A stretch of 5,399 nt of DNA from an uncultured Bacilli bacterium. Lineage in GTDB: Bacteria > Bacillota_I > Bacilli_A > RF39 > UBA660. This document shows, one piece after another, positions 1-5,266 of the stretch. The stretch covers positions 1-5,399 of the forward strand of contig CANQOD010000086.1 in the NCBI GenBank assembly GCA_947625395.1. The letters run 5' to 3'. A program made the translations under genes and the position numbers. Each line of letters begins with the position of its first letter. Within the stretch, counting starts at the first letter, position 1. The notes under the pieces are model-generated. The model searched no databases. It worked only from the letters and a program-made list of their open reading frames with translations, and was not told where the DNA came from.

Positions 1-320
1 TAGATGATGAAGAGGCGATTCACGTATTTGATGAAAGTTACGAGAACAGTGAAGTTGTTAAGGGATTAAAGATGACAACTACTGGCTTTTCAAAACTGAG
101 TAAGATTTTATCTCAAGAAGAAGTGGATACCATCAAAGAAAAAACTTGGCAACAAGTTTTAAAAATGAAGCAAGGAATTTTAAAGGGGCAATTTGCTATT
201 CAGCCGAAAAGATTGAAAGACAAGAATATCAGTTGTCAGTATTGTCCTTTTTCAGATATTTGTTACCATGATGACAAAGATGAAATTGTTATTTCTGAAA
301 AAGAGGAGGTGAGAGAATGA
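1..320 (+). CDS. addB: AddB (ATP-dependent helicase/nuclease subunit B), C-terminal end only
   Basis: This is the last 105 codons of a gene that begins upstream; the reading frame is open from base 3 to a TGA at 318-320. The ATG at 72 is internal, because the frame continues upstream of it without a stop and with AddB-like sequence. AddB pairs with AddA to resect double-strand breaks and recognise Chi; its C-terminal nuclease domain carries a 4Fe-4S cluster. The fragment shows the diagnostic C-X2-C-X5-C triad (cysteine codons at 234, 243 and 261, in CQYCPFSDIC). This matches the last three of the four cluster cysteines in Bacillus AddB. Before it comes the usual helical stretch ending in a G-x-F-x-I-x-P segment. 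The nuclease catalytic residues lie upstream, outside the window. The stop overlaps the addA start as ATGA, so the two are an operon with likely translational coupling. Confidence 0.93.
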   Translation, partial: DDEEAIHVFDESYENSEVVKGLKMTTTGFSKLSKILSQEEVDTIKEKTWQQVLKMKQGILKGQFAIQPKRLKDKNISCQYCPFSDICYHDDKDEIVISEKEEVRE

Positions 321-3300
321 CGAAATTTACCAAAGAACAACAAAGAGCAATTGACTTAGAGGGAAGCAATATTTTAGTAAGTGCTGGGGCAGGGAGTGGC
401 AAAACAGCTGTTTTAACAGAACGAGTACTTCGAAAAGTCAAAGCAGGAACACCCATCAACCGTCTTTTGATTTTGACGTTTACAAAAGCTGCCGCAGGAG
501 AAATGAAAGAGCGAATTCGTAAGAAATTACGAGAAGAAAAACTACAAGAAGCCCTTGCATTATTGGATAACAGTTATATTACAACTTTTGATTCCTTTGC
601 ACTTTCAGTGGTGAAGAAGTATCACGTGGAGTTAGGACTATCGAAAGACGTGGCGATTACAGAAGAAGCGATTTTAGCCCTTGAGAAAGATCGAATATTA
701 GATCAAATTTTAGAGGAAGAATATACCAAAGAACAAGATGACTTTTTAGCGTTATTGTCCTCCTTTGCTTTAAAAGATGACCAAATGCTAAAAAAGTATA
801 TTCTAGGACTTTTAAATTCTTTTGATTTGTTACTTCATAAAGAAGAAATTTATGATACTTATGAAGAACATTATTATAATGATGCTTATTTGGATGCTTT
901 AGAAGAAGCCTATTTAACTTATCTTAAAAAGAAACAAGTCCAAGGAAAAGAAATGTTTCAAGAGCTTCTTGCAAATACAGAAGGCACTTTTCAAGAAAAG
1001 CTTTCTATCGTTCTTGCGCCATTTTTACAAGCAGAAACTTATCAGGAAATGAAAACGCATTTGGATTTTCGTCTTCCCAATCTTCCTAAAAATAGTGAGG
1101 ATGAGATAAAAGAATTGAAGCAAAAACTGAGTAAAGTCATCAAACAAATCAGGGATTTATGTACGTATGAAGATCAAGAAGAGATGAAAAATGAATTGTT
1201 GAGTACTCGGCAAAATACCTTGACCTTATTAAGACTTACGAGAGAACTTGATGAGCGATTTACACAATACAAGCAAGCAGAAAACTTATTTAATTTTATG
1301 GATATTGCCCGTTATGCCATTCAAGCTGTTTCCCAATTTCCTTCTATTCAAGAGGAACTAAAAGCTTCTTTTGATGAGATTATGGTGGACGAATACCAAG
1401 ATACGAATGATTTACAGGAAGCTTTTCTTTCTTATATTGCGAAAGAAAATGTTTATATGGTTGGGGATATTAAACAATCTATTTATCGTTTTCGGAACGC
1501 CAATCCTCTTATTTTTAAAGAGAAATATCAGCGATATAAAAAAGAAGAGGGCGGTGTTGCCATTGATTTGTCGAAAAATTTTCGTTCTCGTCAGGAAGTT
1601 TTAGAAGACATTAACTTACTGTTTTCTAAATTAATGAATGAAATTTTTGGAGGAGTCACTTATCAAGATGGACATGAAATGATTTTTGGAAACACGCTTT
1701 ATTTGGAACAAAAGCAAGATACCGATTACTTTTTAGAGGTTGATACTTATCAAATGGAAGAAAATGATTCCTATCAAGATTTTGAAAAAGAAATTTTCAT
1801 TATTGCGAATGATATTCAGCAAAAAATAAAGGAAAAATATCTTGTTTTTGATAAAGATGAACATAGCTTAAGACCTGTTACTTATTCTGATTTTGCAATC
1901 CTTTTAGACCGTAGTAAATATTTTGACACTTATAAAAAAATCTTTGAATATCTTGGCATTCCTTTGCGAGTATTCAAAGAGGAAAAAATAACAAGTGAGA
2001 TGGACTTAGGACTTTTAAAAAATATGTATGTGCTTCTTGAAAATATGAAAAATCAAACTTTTTCGGTCTCTTTTCGGCATGCTTATGTGGCTCTTGCTAG
2101 AAGTTTTCTTTATGAAATGAGCGATACTGAAATCTACCAGTCGTTCCTTTTGAATACTTTTTTTGAGAGTCCATTGTTTCAGGATTTTAAAAGTTTAGTT
2201 GCTCTTTATGATACAATGCCACCAAGTATTTTATTATCGCAATTGTTAGAAATCACTCACTATGAAGAAAAATTAATTCGTAAAGGAAAGATTGCTTCTT
2301 ATCGTAAACGAATGGAATATTTAAGCCATTTGGCAACTTCCTTGGAAAAAATTGGAAAAACAAATGATGATTTTTTGAAATTATTGGAAGGTATTTTCGA
2401 AAATGGCTTAGAGATTGGGCTTTCTTACGAAGAAGAAGGGGAAAATGCTGTTTCTTTGATGAGTATTCATAAATCCAAGGGATTGGAATTCCCTATTTGT
2501 TATTTTGCTGACTTTAATCATCTTTATAATCTTCAAGAATTAAAAGAAAAAATTAAATTTCATCTAGACTATGGAATTCTTTTACCCTCTGTGACACAAG
2601 AGGAAGAAGTGAAAACAATTCGTGAAGTGTTATTGAAAGAAAAAATAGAAGAAGAGGAAATTAGTGAAAAGATAAGACTTTTCTATGTTGCTCTTACAAG
2701 AGCAAGAGAAAAAATGATTATTGTCTGTCCAAAAGTAGAGGAAAGTAAAAAAAGAAGAAAAGAACTTCAAAATCAAGACCGCAAAGAAGCTATGTCTTTT
2801 GCTCAAATGTTTTCTCTTCTTTATCCGGAATGGGAAGCTCGAGAAAAAGAGATTCAAGAAATTCCACATCTTTCTAAAGAATATTTAAAGCCACAGAGGC
2901 TAAAAACGATTGAAAGGGAAGAAGAGGAGCCTTATTCTTTTGTTGAGGAGAAGCCTATAGAAGCGATTTCGAAAGCACATTTTTCCAAAACTGTTTTAAC
3001 GACGCTTTCCAAAGAAGAACAAGAAAATATTGCTTTAGGCTTACAGATACATGAAATTTTAGAGCGAATTGATTTTGAAAATCCTCAGTATGAAACATTG
3101 CCTATTCCTACTGATTTAAAGCAAAGTATTAAAGCATTTTTAGAGAGTGATTTTATCAAAGAAAATCGGCATGCTAAAATTTACCGAGAATATGAATTTT
3201 TAGAAGAAATAGAGCATACGATGTATCATGGAATCATTGATGTTTTGTTTGTGAAAGAACAAGAAGCCATTATTTTAGACTATAAACTCAAAAATATTGT

Positions 3301-3427
3301 TGATGAAGCTTATAAAAAGCAATTATTCGGCTATCAAAAAGTCATTGAAAAGAGGACTGGTTTACCGACAAAGACATATCTTTACTCTATTTTAGAGCAA
3401 AAATTGCAACAAATCTTTGACAAATAA
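317..3427 (+). CDS. addA: AddA (ATP-dependent helicase/nuclease subunit A)
   Basis: UvrD/Rep-type (SF1A) helicase fused to a RecB-family nuclease. With AddB it unwinds and degrades DNA ends to feed RecA. All helicase motifs are visible: Walker A AGAGSGKT at residues 23-30 (K29), motif Ia TFTKAAAGEM, Walker B DEYQDTN at 358-364, motif III GDIKQSIYRFRN from 383, motif IV NFRSR at 421-425, motif V SIHKSKGLEFP from 716, and motif VI FYVALTRAREK from 789. The nuclease follows: GLQIHEILE (H912), GIID (D975), DYKLK (D988, K990) and QLFGY (Q1002, Y1006). It therefore looks active for both functions. The length is 1036 residues against about 1230 in Bacillus subtilis, so it is a compact version, but no catalytic motif is missing. 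The ATG start is preceded by AGGAGGTGA at 304-312 and overlaps the addB stop by 4 bp. Confidence 0.97.
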   Translation: MTKFTKEQQRAIDLEGSNILVSAGAGSGKTAVLTERVLRKVKAGTPINRLLILTFTKAAAGEMKERIRKKLREEKLQEALALLDNSYITTFDSFALSVVKKYHVELGLSKDVAITEEAILALEKDRILDQILEEEYTKEQDDFLALLSSFALKDDQMLKKYILGLLNSFDLLLHKEEIYDTYEEHYYNDAYLDALEEAYLTYLKKKQVQGKEMFQELLANTEGTFQEKLSIVLAPFLQAETYQEMKTHLDFRLPNLPKNSEDEIKELKQKLSKVIKQIRDLCTYEDQEEMKNELLSTRQNTLTLLRLTRELDERFTQYKQAENLFNFMDIARYAIQAVSQFPSIQEELKASFDEIMVDEYQDTNDLQEAFLSYIAKENVYMVGDIKQSIYRFRNANPLIFKEKYQRYKKEEGGVAIDLSKNFRSRQEVLEDINLLFSKLMNEIFGGVTYQDGHEMIFGNTLYLEQKQDTDYFLEVDTYQMEENDSYQDFEKEIFIIANDIQQKIKEKYLVFDKDEHSLRPVTYSDFAILLDRSKYFDTYKKIFEYLGIPLRVFKEEKITSEMDLGLLKNMYVLLENMKNQTFSVSFRHAYVALARSFLYEMSDTEIYQSFLLNTFFESPLFQDFKSLVALYDTMPPSILLSQLLEITHYEEKLIRKGKIASYRKRMEYLSHLATSLEKIGKTNDDFLKLLEGIFENGLEIGLSYEEEGENAVSLMSIHKSKGLEFPICYFADFNHLYNLQELKEKIKFHLDYGILLPSVTQEEEVKTIREVLLKEKIEEEEISEKIRLFYVALTRAREKMIIVCPKVEESKKRRKELQNQDRKEAMSFAQMFSLLYPEWEAREKEIQEIPHLSKEYLKPQRLKTIEREEEEPYSFVEEKPIEAISKAHFSKTVLTTLSKEEQENIALGLQIHEILERIDFENPQYETLPIPTDLKQSIKAFLESDFIKENRHAKIYREYEFLEEIEHTMYHGIIDVLFVKEQEAIILDYKLKNIVDEAYKKQLFGYQKVIEKRTGLPTKTYLYSILEQKLQQIFDK

Positions 3428-3445
3428 TGCGACTTGTGTTATAAT
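3417..3445 (+). promoter_or_regulatory. Consensus sigma-A promoter for the 139-aa gene
   Basis: TTGACA (3417-3422), a 17-bp spacer and TATAAT (3440-3445), with an upstream TG giving an extended -10. Both hexamers are perfect. The -35 lies inside the last codons of addA, and transcription should start near 3452, giving a leader of about 47 nt. This makes the downstream gene independent of addAB and probably strongly transcribed. No riboswitch-like structure is obvious in the leader. Confidence 0.9.
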
Positions 3446-3498
3446 ATAGCCAGCTTCAAAAGATATAGGGGTTTACAAAAATTGAGGGGGTTATCCAT

Positions 3499-3918
3499 AT
3501 GGAAAAAAGTTATATCTTTGAGTATTTAGATGAAAATGATTTTCGTAAGAAAGAAAGATCTGTTCGAAAATATAATATGTTAGCTTATAAGAAGTTAACA
3601 TTTGAATATTATCCAGAAATTCGTAAAGGAACTTTTTTAGGAGAAAAAGTAGGGGAAGATCAAAAGAATCATACAGAATCTTATGAATTAAAGCTTCCAA
3701 CAGATGCTTTATTTGCTAAGGTGCATGGAGAAATTCGTCTTCATTATACGGTTTATCTTGATAAAAAGGTTATTTTACTTACGAACATTACACCAGAGGG
3801 AATTTTAGATGAAGGACATCGTGCTGAGTTATCCACTTATAAGGGTGTCATGATTTCTAAGTCAAATCCTGAAAAAGATATGTTTAAAATCAATCTTCTA
3901 AATATGCTTCAAAAATAA
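3499..3918 (+). CDS. Uncharacterised 139-residue protein
   Basis: I do not recognise a characterised family. The ATG is supported by GAGGGGG at 3484-3490, eight bases upstream, and by the consensus promoter before it. The protein has no signal peptide or membrane span. The N-terminal third is rich in charged and aromatic residues (FRKKERSVRKYN; YYPEIRKGTF). The middle alternates hydrophobic and polar residues as in beta strands (AKVHGEIRLHYTVYLDKKVILLTNITP). The C-terminal part reads HRAELSTYKGVMISKSN and then a helical end. The pattern suggests a small soluble, beta-rich cytoplasmic protein. Codon use resembles its neighbours, and it forms its own transcription unit with a terminator at 3931-3970. 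DUF1934/YwiB-like barrels have a similar size, but I see no convincing motif match. Coding status is secure; function is unknown. Confidence 0.88.
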   Translation: MEKSYIFEYLDENDFRKKERSVRKYNMLAYKKLTFEYYPEIRKGTFLGEKVGEDQKNHTESYELKLPTDALFAKVHGEIRLHYTVYLDKKVILLTNITPEGILDEGHRAELSTYKGVMISKSNPEKDMFKINLLNMLQK

Positions 3919-3930
3919 AAAGGGGATTCA

Positions 3931-3970
3931 AAAAAAGGGAAACATTTAGAAAAAATTGTTTCTCTTTTTT
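3931..3970 (+). terminator. Rho-independent terminator of the 139-aa gene
   Basis: The arms AAAAAAG-G-GAAACA (3931-3944) and TGTTTC-T-CTTTTTT (3957-3970) pair over 14 positions with one G-T wobble and enclose a 12-base loop. The right arm ends in six T. The stem is A-rich on its left side, so it could also work for minus-strand transcripts. It sits 12 bases after the stop codon at 3918. Confidence 0.85.
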
Positions 3971-4010
3971 GATAAGTTTATGACTATTATGCAAGTATGT
4001 TTTTAGATTG

Positions 4011-4040
4011 TTAAAATTTCATATAAAAGCATTGTATAAA
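4011..4040 (+). promoter_or_regulatory. Weak candidate promoter for small-peptide module 1
   Basis: TTAAAA (4011-4016), an 18-bp spacer and TATAAA (4035-4040) would start an mRNA near 4047, giving a leader of about 27 nt. A competing candidate is TTGTAT (4032-4037), 16 bp, TATTTT (4054-4059), which would start transcription almost on the start codon. Neither is strong and the sequence does not decide between them. Confidence 0.35.
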
Positions 4041-4073
4041 GAACGTTGTTTGATATTTTATTGGTGGATACAT

Positions 4074-4157
4074 TTGAAATATATCAGGTGTTTTCTCTTT
4101 CTATTTATTATAATCCTACTAGTATTCTTTGTCGTAATCACCTTACTATTTAGATAA
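4074..4157 (+). CDS. Small hydrophobic membrane peptide, toxin-like (module 1)
   Basis: A 27-residue ORF starting at TTG and ending at TAA (4155-4157). K2 and R5 precede about 21 uninterrupted uncharged, hydrophobic residues (6-26, rich in F, I, L and V), and a single R27 ends the chain. It is a single transmembrane span and nothing else. No ATG exists in this frame; the TTG lies five bases after the SD-like GGTGGA (4063-4068). The ORF is too short for coding statistics. Support comes from its position, which copies module 2: peptide, stop, antisense terminator hairpin, sense terminator, antisense promoter. By analogy with type I toxins it would insert in the cytoplasmic membrane and depolarise it when overexpressed, but this is inference. 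It is not recognisably Fst, TxpA, Ibs or Ldr. A decayed copy is also possible. Confidence 0.5.
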   Translation: MKYIRCFLFLFIIILLVFFVVITLLFR

Positions 4158-4158
4158 T

Positions 4159-4195
4159 AAAAACATCTGATTTCAACAAACGTTGATTTCAGATG
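4159..4195 (-). terminator. Antisense RNA terminator, module 1
   Basis: CATCTGA (4164-4170) pairs with TCAGATG (4189-4195), and TCAAC (4173-4177) with GTTGA (4182-4186). The two stems are separated by a symmetric TT/TT internal loop and capped by AAAC. Read on the minus strand the hairpin is followed by TTTTTATTAT (from 4163 down). It begins seven bases after the peptide stop codon. It is also the first plausible stop signal for guaD transcripts, since none is evident directly behind guaD. Confidence 0.7.
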
Positions 4196-4206
4196 AAACC
4201 CATAAT

Positions 4207-4246
4207 GGATAACATCTGATTCACACAATCAAATGTATCCTTTTTT
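4207..4246 (+). terminator. Sense terminator, module 1
   Basis: GGATA (4207-4211) pairs with TATCC (4236-4240). The stem continues with CAT/ATG and TGATT/AATCA, separated by one bulge and one mismatch, around a CACAC loop. Six T follow at 4241-4246. This should end the peptide mRNA. The same bases are complementary to the start region of that mRNA, so terminator arms and fold-back element are one sequence. Confidence 0.75.
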
Positions 4247-4291
4247 ATTGTATGCAAGTTTACTTGGCAGATACATCATAGCATAAAAACG
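4241..4291. repeat. 51-bp direct repeat, copy 1 (antisense promoter region)
   Basis: Aligned without gaps to 5216-5266, it matches at 44 of 51 positions by my count. It runs from the sense terminator T-run through TATGCAAGTTT and the antisense transcription start to the -10 region and CATAAAAACG. It is the best conserved part of the two modules and shows that they share an origin. The copies are 975 bp apart in the same orientation. Confidence 0.85.
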
Positions 4292-4303
4292 TACTTTTAT
4301 TAG
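4275..4303 (-). promoter_or_regulatory. Antisense promoter, module 1
   Basis: On the minus strand TATGAT (4280-4275) is preceded by TGC, an extended -10. The -35 position, 17 bp upstream, reads CTAATA (4303-4298) and is poor. It corresponds base for base to the much better antisense promoter of module 2. The extended -10 may compensate for the weak -35, or this copy may be weaker. The expected start is near 4268. Confidence 0.6.
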
Positions 4304-4364
4304 ATGTCATTTCTATTTTACTCGATTTTTTCTATTTAGTTCGATTACAAAATCTAGAAAGTTT

Positions 4365-4814
4365 TTAATAAAGTTCATGATGATAACTTTCAAGTAGTTC
4401 TTGACATTTTTTATTTTCAATTTGATGAATTTCTACAATATCTTTCTCTTTATTTTCTAAATAATGATATATCATATCATCTCGAAATCCAACTTCTGCG
4501 ACTTCTTTTCTATTCGTTGCAAAATAAATTTCTTTCATATTAGACCAAATAATTGCTGATAAGCACATAGGACAAGGTTCACTAGTGGTATAAATAACAC
4601 AATCCGTTAAATCATGAGTATGTAATCTTTTGCATGCATCACGAATAGCAATGATTTCAGCATGTGCTGTTGGGTCTTTTTCTTTTAAAACTTTGTTATT
4701 TCCATAGCCAATTATTTTATTATTTTTAACAATAACAGCTCCAAATGGGCCACCTTCTAAATTTTCAACTCCTAATTTAGCAAGTTCTATTGCTTTATCA
4801 AAATATTCCTGCAT
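4365..4814 (-). CDS. guaD: Guanine deaminase (cytidine deaminase fold)
   Basis: Converts guanine to xanthine and ammonia in purine salvage and nitrogen scavenging; cytoplasmic. The 149 residues show the zinc-deaminase signature: H51-A-E53 (in DPTAHAEIIAIRDACK) and C81-P-M-C84 (in SEPCPMCLSAI). H51, C81 and C84 bind zinc and E53 is the proton shuttle. GGPFGAVIVK at 21-30 and AEVGFRDDMIY at 106-116 resemble Bacillus subtilis GuaD (AEAGFDD-x-FIY) rather than the tRNA deaminase TadA. D112 aligns with its substrate-binding aspartate, and the final Tyr149 matches the C-terminal tyrosine that reaches the partner subunit's active site. The length is close to the family's 156. The ATG has AGAGAGGA six bases upstream (4828-4821) and a promoter at 4836-4864. 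It is transcribed toward module 1 and has no clear terminator of its own. Confidence 0.88.
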   Translation of the reverse strand: MQEYFDKAIELAKLGVENLEGGPFGAVIVKNNKIIGYGNNKVLKEKDPTAHAEIIAIRDACKRLHTHDLTDCVIYTTSEPCPMCLSAIIWSNMKEIYFATNRKEVAEVGFRDDMIYHYLENKEKDIVEIHQIENKKCQELLESYHHELY

Positions 4815-4835
4815 ACTTCATCCTCTCTTTTTATT

Positions 4836-4864
4836 AAGATATCATAAATAAAGCTTCTACTCAA
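4836..4864 (-). promoter_or_regulatory. guaD promoter
   Basis: On the minus strand TTGAGT (4864-4859), a 17-bp spacer and TATCTT (4841-4836), with TG one base before the -10. Transcription would start near 4829, giving a very short leader that just includes the ribosome binding site. This leaves no room for a purine riboswitch in the leader. Confidence 0.6.
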
Positions 4865-4875
4865 TTGTATTTACA

Positions 4876-4926
4876 AAAAAGTTCAACTTCTATGATGCCT
4901 TAAGGGAAGAAGTTTAACAACTTTTT
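4876..4926. repeat. Interrupted inverted repeat, copy A (left flank of module 2)
   Basis: AAAAAGTT (4876-4883) pairs with AACTTTTT (4919-4926), and AACTTCT (4885-4891) with AGAAGTT (4908-4914). The loop of 16 bases contains the palindrome CCTTAAGG. T-runs at both ends would let it act as a terminator in either direction. The right part, 4892-4926, matches 5322-5356 at 27 of 35 positions by my count. It lies between the guaD and module 2 promoters, which diverge. The function is unknown; an insulator or terminator, or an operator, would both fit. Confidence 0.55.
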
Positions 4927-4947
4927 AATAAAATGCCACTCGAACAT

Positions 4948-4977
4948 TTGTTTTTTGATTGTAATAAATAGTATACT
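4948..4977 (+). promoter_or_regulatory. Promoter of small-peptide module 2
   Basis: TTGTTT (4948-4953), an 18-bp spacer and TATACT (4972-4977). The predicted start at about 4984-4985 places GGGAATATC at the very 5' end of the mRNA, exactly where the fold-back element begins. The full mRNA to the T-run at 5216-5221 would be about 237 nt. Confidence 0.6.
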
Positions 4978-5043
4978 TTTTATAGGGAATATCAGTTGTT
5001 GAGTGTCTACCGAATCTCACAAAAGAGAGGAGACTTGATAAAG

Positions 5044-5136
5044 ATGAAAACTAAGACTTTTATTTTAAAAGTTCTCAAGCTCATTGCTATCATTTTATTT
5101 CTTCTTATCGTTATGATAGTAGTAATAAAAAAATGA
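5044..5136 (+). CDS. Small hydrophobic membrane peptide, toxin-like (module 2)
   Basis: A 30-residue ORF from ATG to TGA (5134-5136), with GAGAGGAGA at 5025-5033 as a good ribosome binding site ten bases upstream. The N-terminus is basic (K2, K4, K9, K12). Residues 13-28 are an unbroken run of L, I, V, F, A and M, and the chain ends in KK. This is one membrane span with positive flanks, typical of type I toxins, although the sequence matches none of the families I know. The TTG at 5035, also in frame, is too close to the ribosome binding site. The stop codon lies inside the base of the antisense terminator hairpin, so the antisense RNA overlaps the last codons. It shares its layout, but little exact residue identity, with the module 1 peptide. 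A bacteriocin-like or regulatory membrane peptide is an alternative. Confidence 0.65.
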   Translation: MKTKTFILKVLKLIAIILFLLIVMIVVIKK

Positions 5137-5164
5137 CACTTAATTCTTACATGAATTAAATGTC
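5127..5164 (-). terminator. Antisense RNA terminator, module 2
   Basis: GACAC-TTAATTC (5135-5146) faces GAATTAA-A-TGTC (5153-5164) across a 6-base loop. On the minus strand the one imperfect position becomes a U-G wobble, so the 12-bp stem is complete only in the antisense RNA. Seven T follow on the minus strand (5133-5127). The hairpin base includes two bases of the peptide's TGA stop. Confidence 0.85.
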
Positions 5165-5179
5165 TAAACAATATTAATT

Positions 5180-5221
5180 GGGTAGGCATTCAACTTGCAA
5201 AAACTGAATGTTCCCTTTTTT
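5180..5221 (+). terminator. Sense terminator, module 2
   Basis: GGG (5180-5182) pairs with CCC (5213-5215). After a two-base bulge, GGCATTCA (5185-5192) pairs with TGAATGTT (5205-5212), including two G-U pairs. The loop has 12 bases and six T follow at 5216-5221. As in module 1, the same arms can instead pair with the 5' leader. Confidence 0.7.
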
Positions 5222-5266
5222 ATTTTATGCAAGTTTCCTTGACATATTCATAATAACATAAAAACG
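5216..5266. repeat. 51-bp direct repeat, copy 2 (antisense promoter region)
   Basis: Partner of 4241-4291, with 44 of 51 identical positions. It covers the sense T-run, TATGCAAGTTT, the antisense start and the -10 element. Recombination between the two copies would remove guaD and the module 2 peptide gene. Confidence 0.85.

Larger units (their letters stand above)
4066..4240 (+). promoter_or_regulatory. Start-region / 3'-end complementary pair in module 1 mRNA
   Basis: GGATACATTTGA (4066-4077), which contains the TTG start codon and abuts the SD-like GGTGGA, is perfectly complementary to 4229-4240 in the sense terminator. ATCAGGTGTT (4083-4092) is complementary to 4211-4220 with a single G-U wobble. 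The two blocks keep their order, so they form one interrupted long-range helix. It would hide the start site of the peptide in the full-length mRNA. Pairing is seen in the sequence; its regulatory effect is inferred. Confidence 0.6.
4159..4268 (-). ncRNA. Predicted antisense RNA of module 1 (antitoxin-like)
   Basis: A minus-strand RNA of about 110 nt is predicted from the promoter at 4275-4303 to the hairpin and T-run at 4195-4159. It has no meaningful ORF. It is fully complementary to the 3' untranslated part of the module 1 peptide mRNA, including the terminator and the segment that pairs with the start region. Its 5' end can form CAAG-TAAA-CTTG, a 4-bp stem with a tetraloop (4266-4255), conserved in form in module 2. 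The expected role is RNase III-dependent removal of the toxin mRNA, as in txpA/ratA-type systems. It may also be covered by read-through from guaD. Confidence 0.55.
4985..5215 (+). promoter_or_regulatory. 5'-end / 3'-end complementary pair in module 2 mRNA
   Basis: The 5' leader blocks GGGAATATCAGTT (4985-4997) and GTTGAGTGTCTACC (4998-5011) are complementary, in order, to the sense terminator region at 5182-5215. The second block pairs at all 14 positions, two of them G-U wobbles. The first pairs with one wobble and one bulged base. About 10 extra bases interrupt the 3' partner between the blocks. The helix would join the two ends of the mRNA. Pairing is seen; a role in silencing, like hok fold-back inhibition, is inferred. 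Confidence 0.65.
5127..5243 (-). ncRNA. Predicted antisense RNA of module 2 (antitoxin-like)
   Basis: A minus-strand RNA of about 117 nt is predicted between the promoter at 5250-5278 and the hairpin with T-run ending at 5127. The longest ORF is eight codons, so it is not coding. It is perfectly complementary to the 3' untranslated region and the last three or four codons of the module 2 mRNA, covering the fold-back segment. Its 5' end forms CAAG-GAAA-CTTG (5241-5230), a short stem with a GNRA-type tetraloop. Because the fold-back element is an inverted repeat in DNA, this RNA also carries a near copy of the mRNA's own 5' leader. It could therefore bind the 3' arm in place of that leader. Confidence 0.65.

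Noticed and set aside
1371..1604. Second plus-strand frame inside addA
   Set aside because: It overlaps the helicase motif II-IV region in another frame and has no ribosome binding site.
2630..2869. Minus-strand ORF inside addA
   Set aside because: Phe/Ser-rich translation opposite a Glu/Lys-rich segment of AddA, which is typical of shadow frames.
3491..3700. Minus-strand ORF opposite the 139-aa gene
   Set aside because: Shadow of a well supported gene that has a promoter, ribosome binding site and terminator on the plus strand.
4064..4153. GTG-started frame overlapping the module 1 peptide
   Set aside because: It encodes a mixed polar sequence without a membrane span and without parallel in module 2; the TTG frame fits the shared architecture.
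4941..4948. CGAACATT, resembling the core of a PurBox near guaD
   Set aside because: Only the core matches, the flank does not fit the consensus, no second box is seen, and it lies about 77 bp upstream of the guaD -35, within the module 2 promoter region.
5007..5189. Minus-strand ORF of 60 codons over module 2
   Set aside because: It is the reverse complement of the peptide gene and antisense RNA, has no ribosome binding site, and runs across the antisense terminator hairpin.
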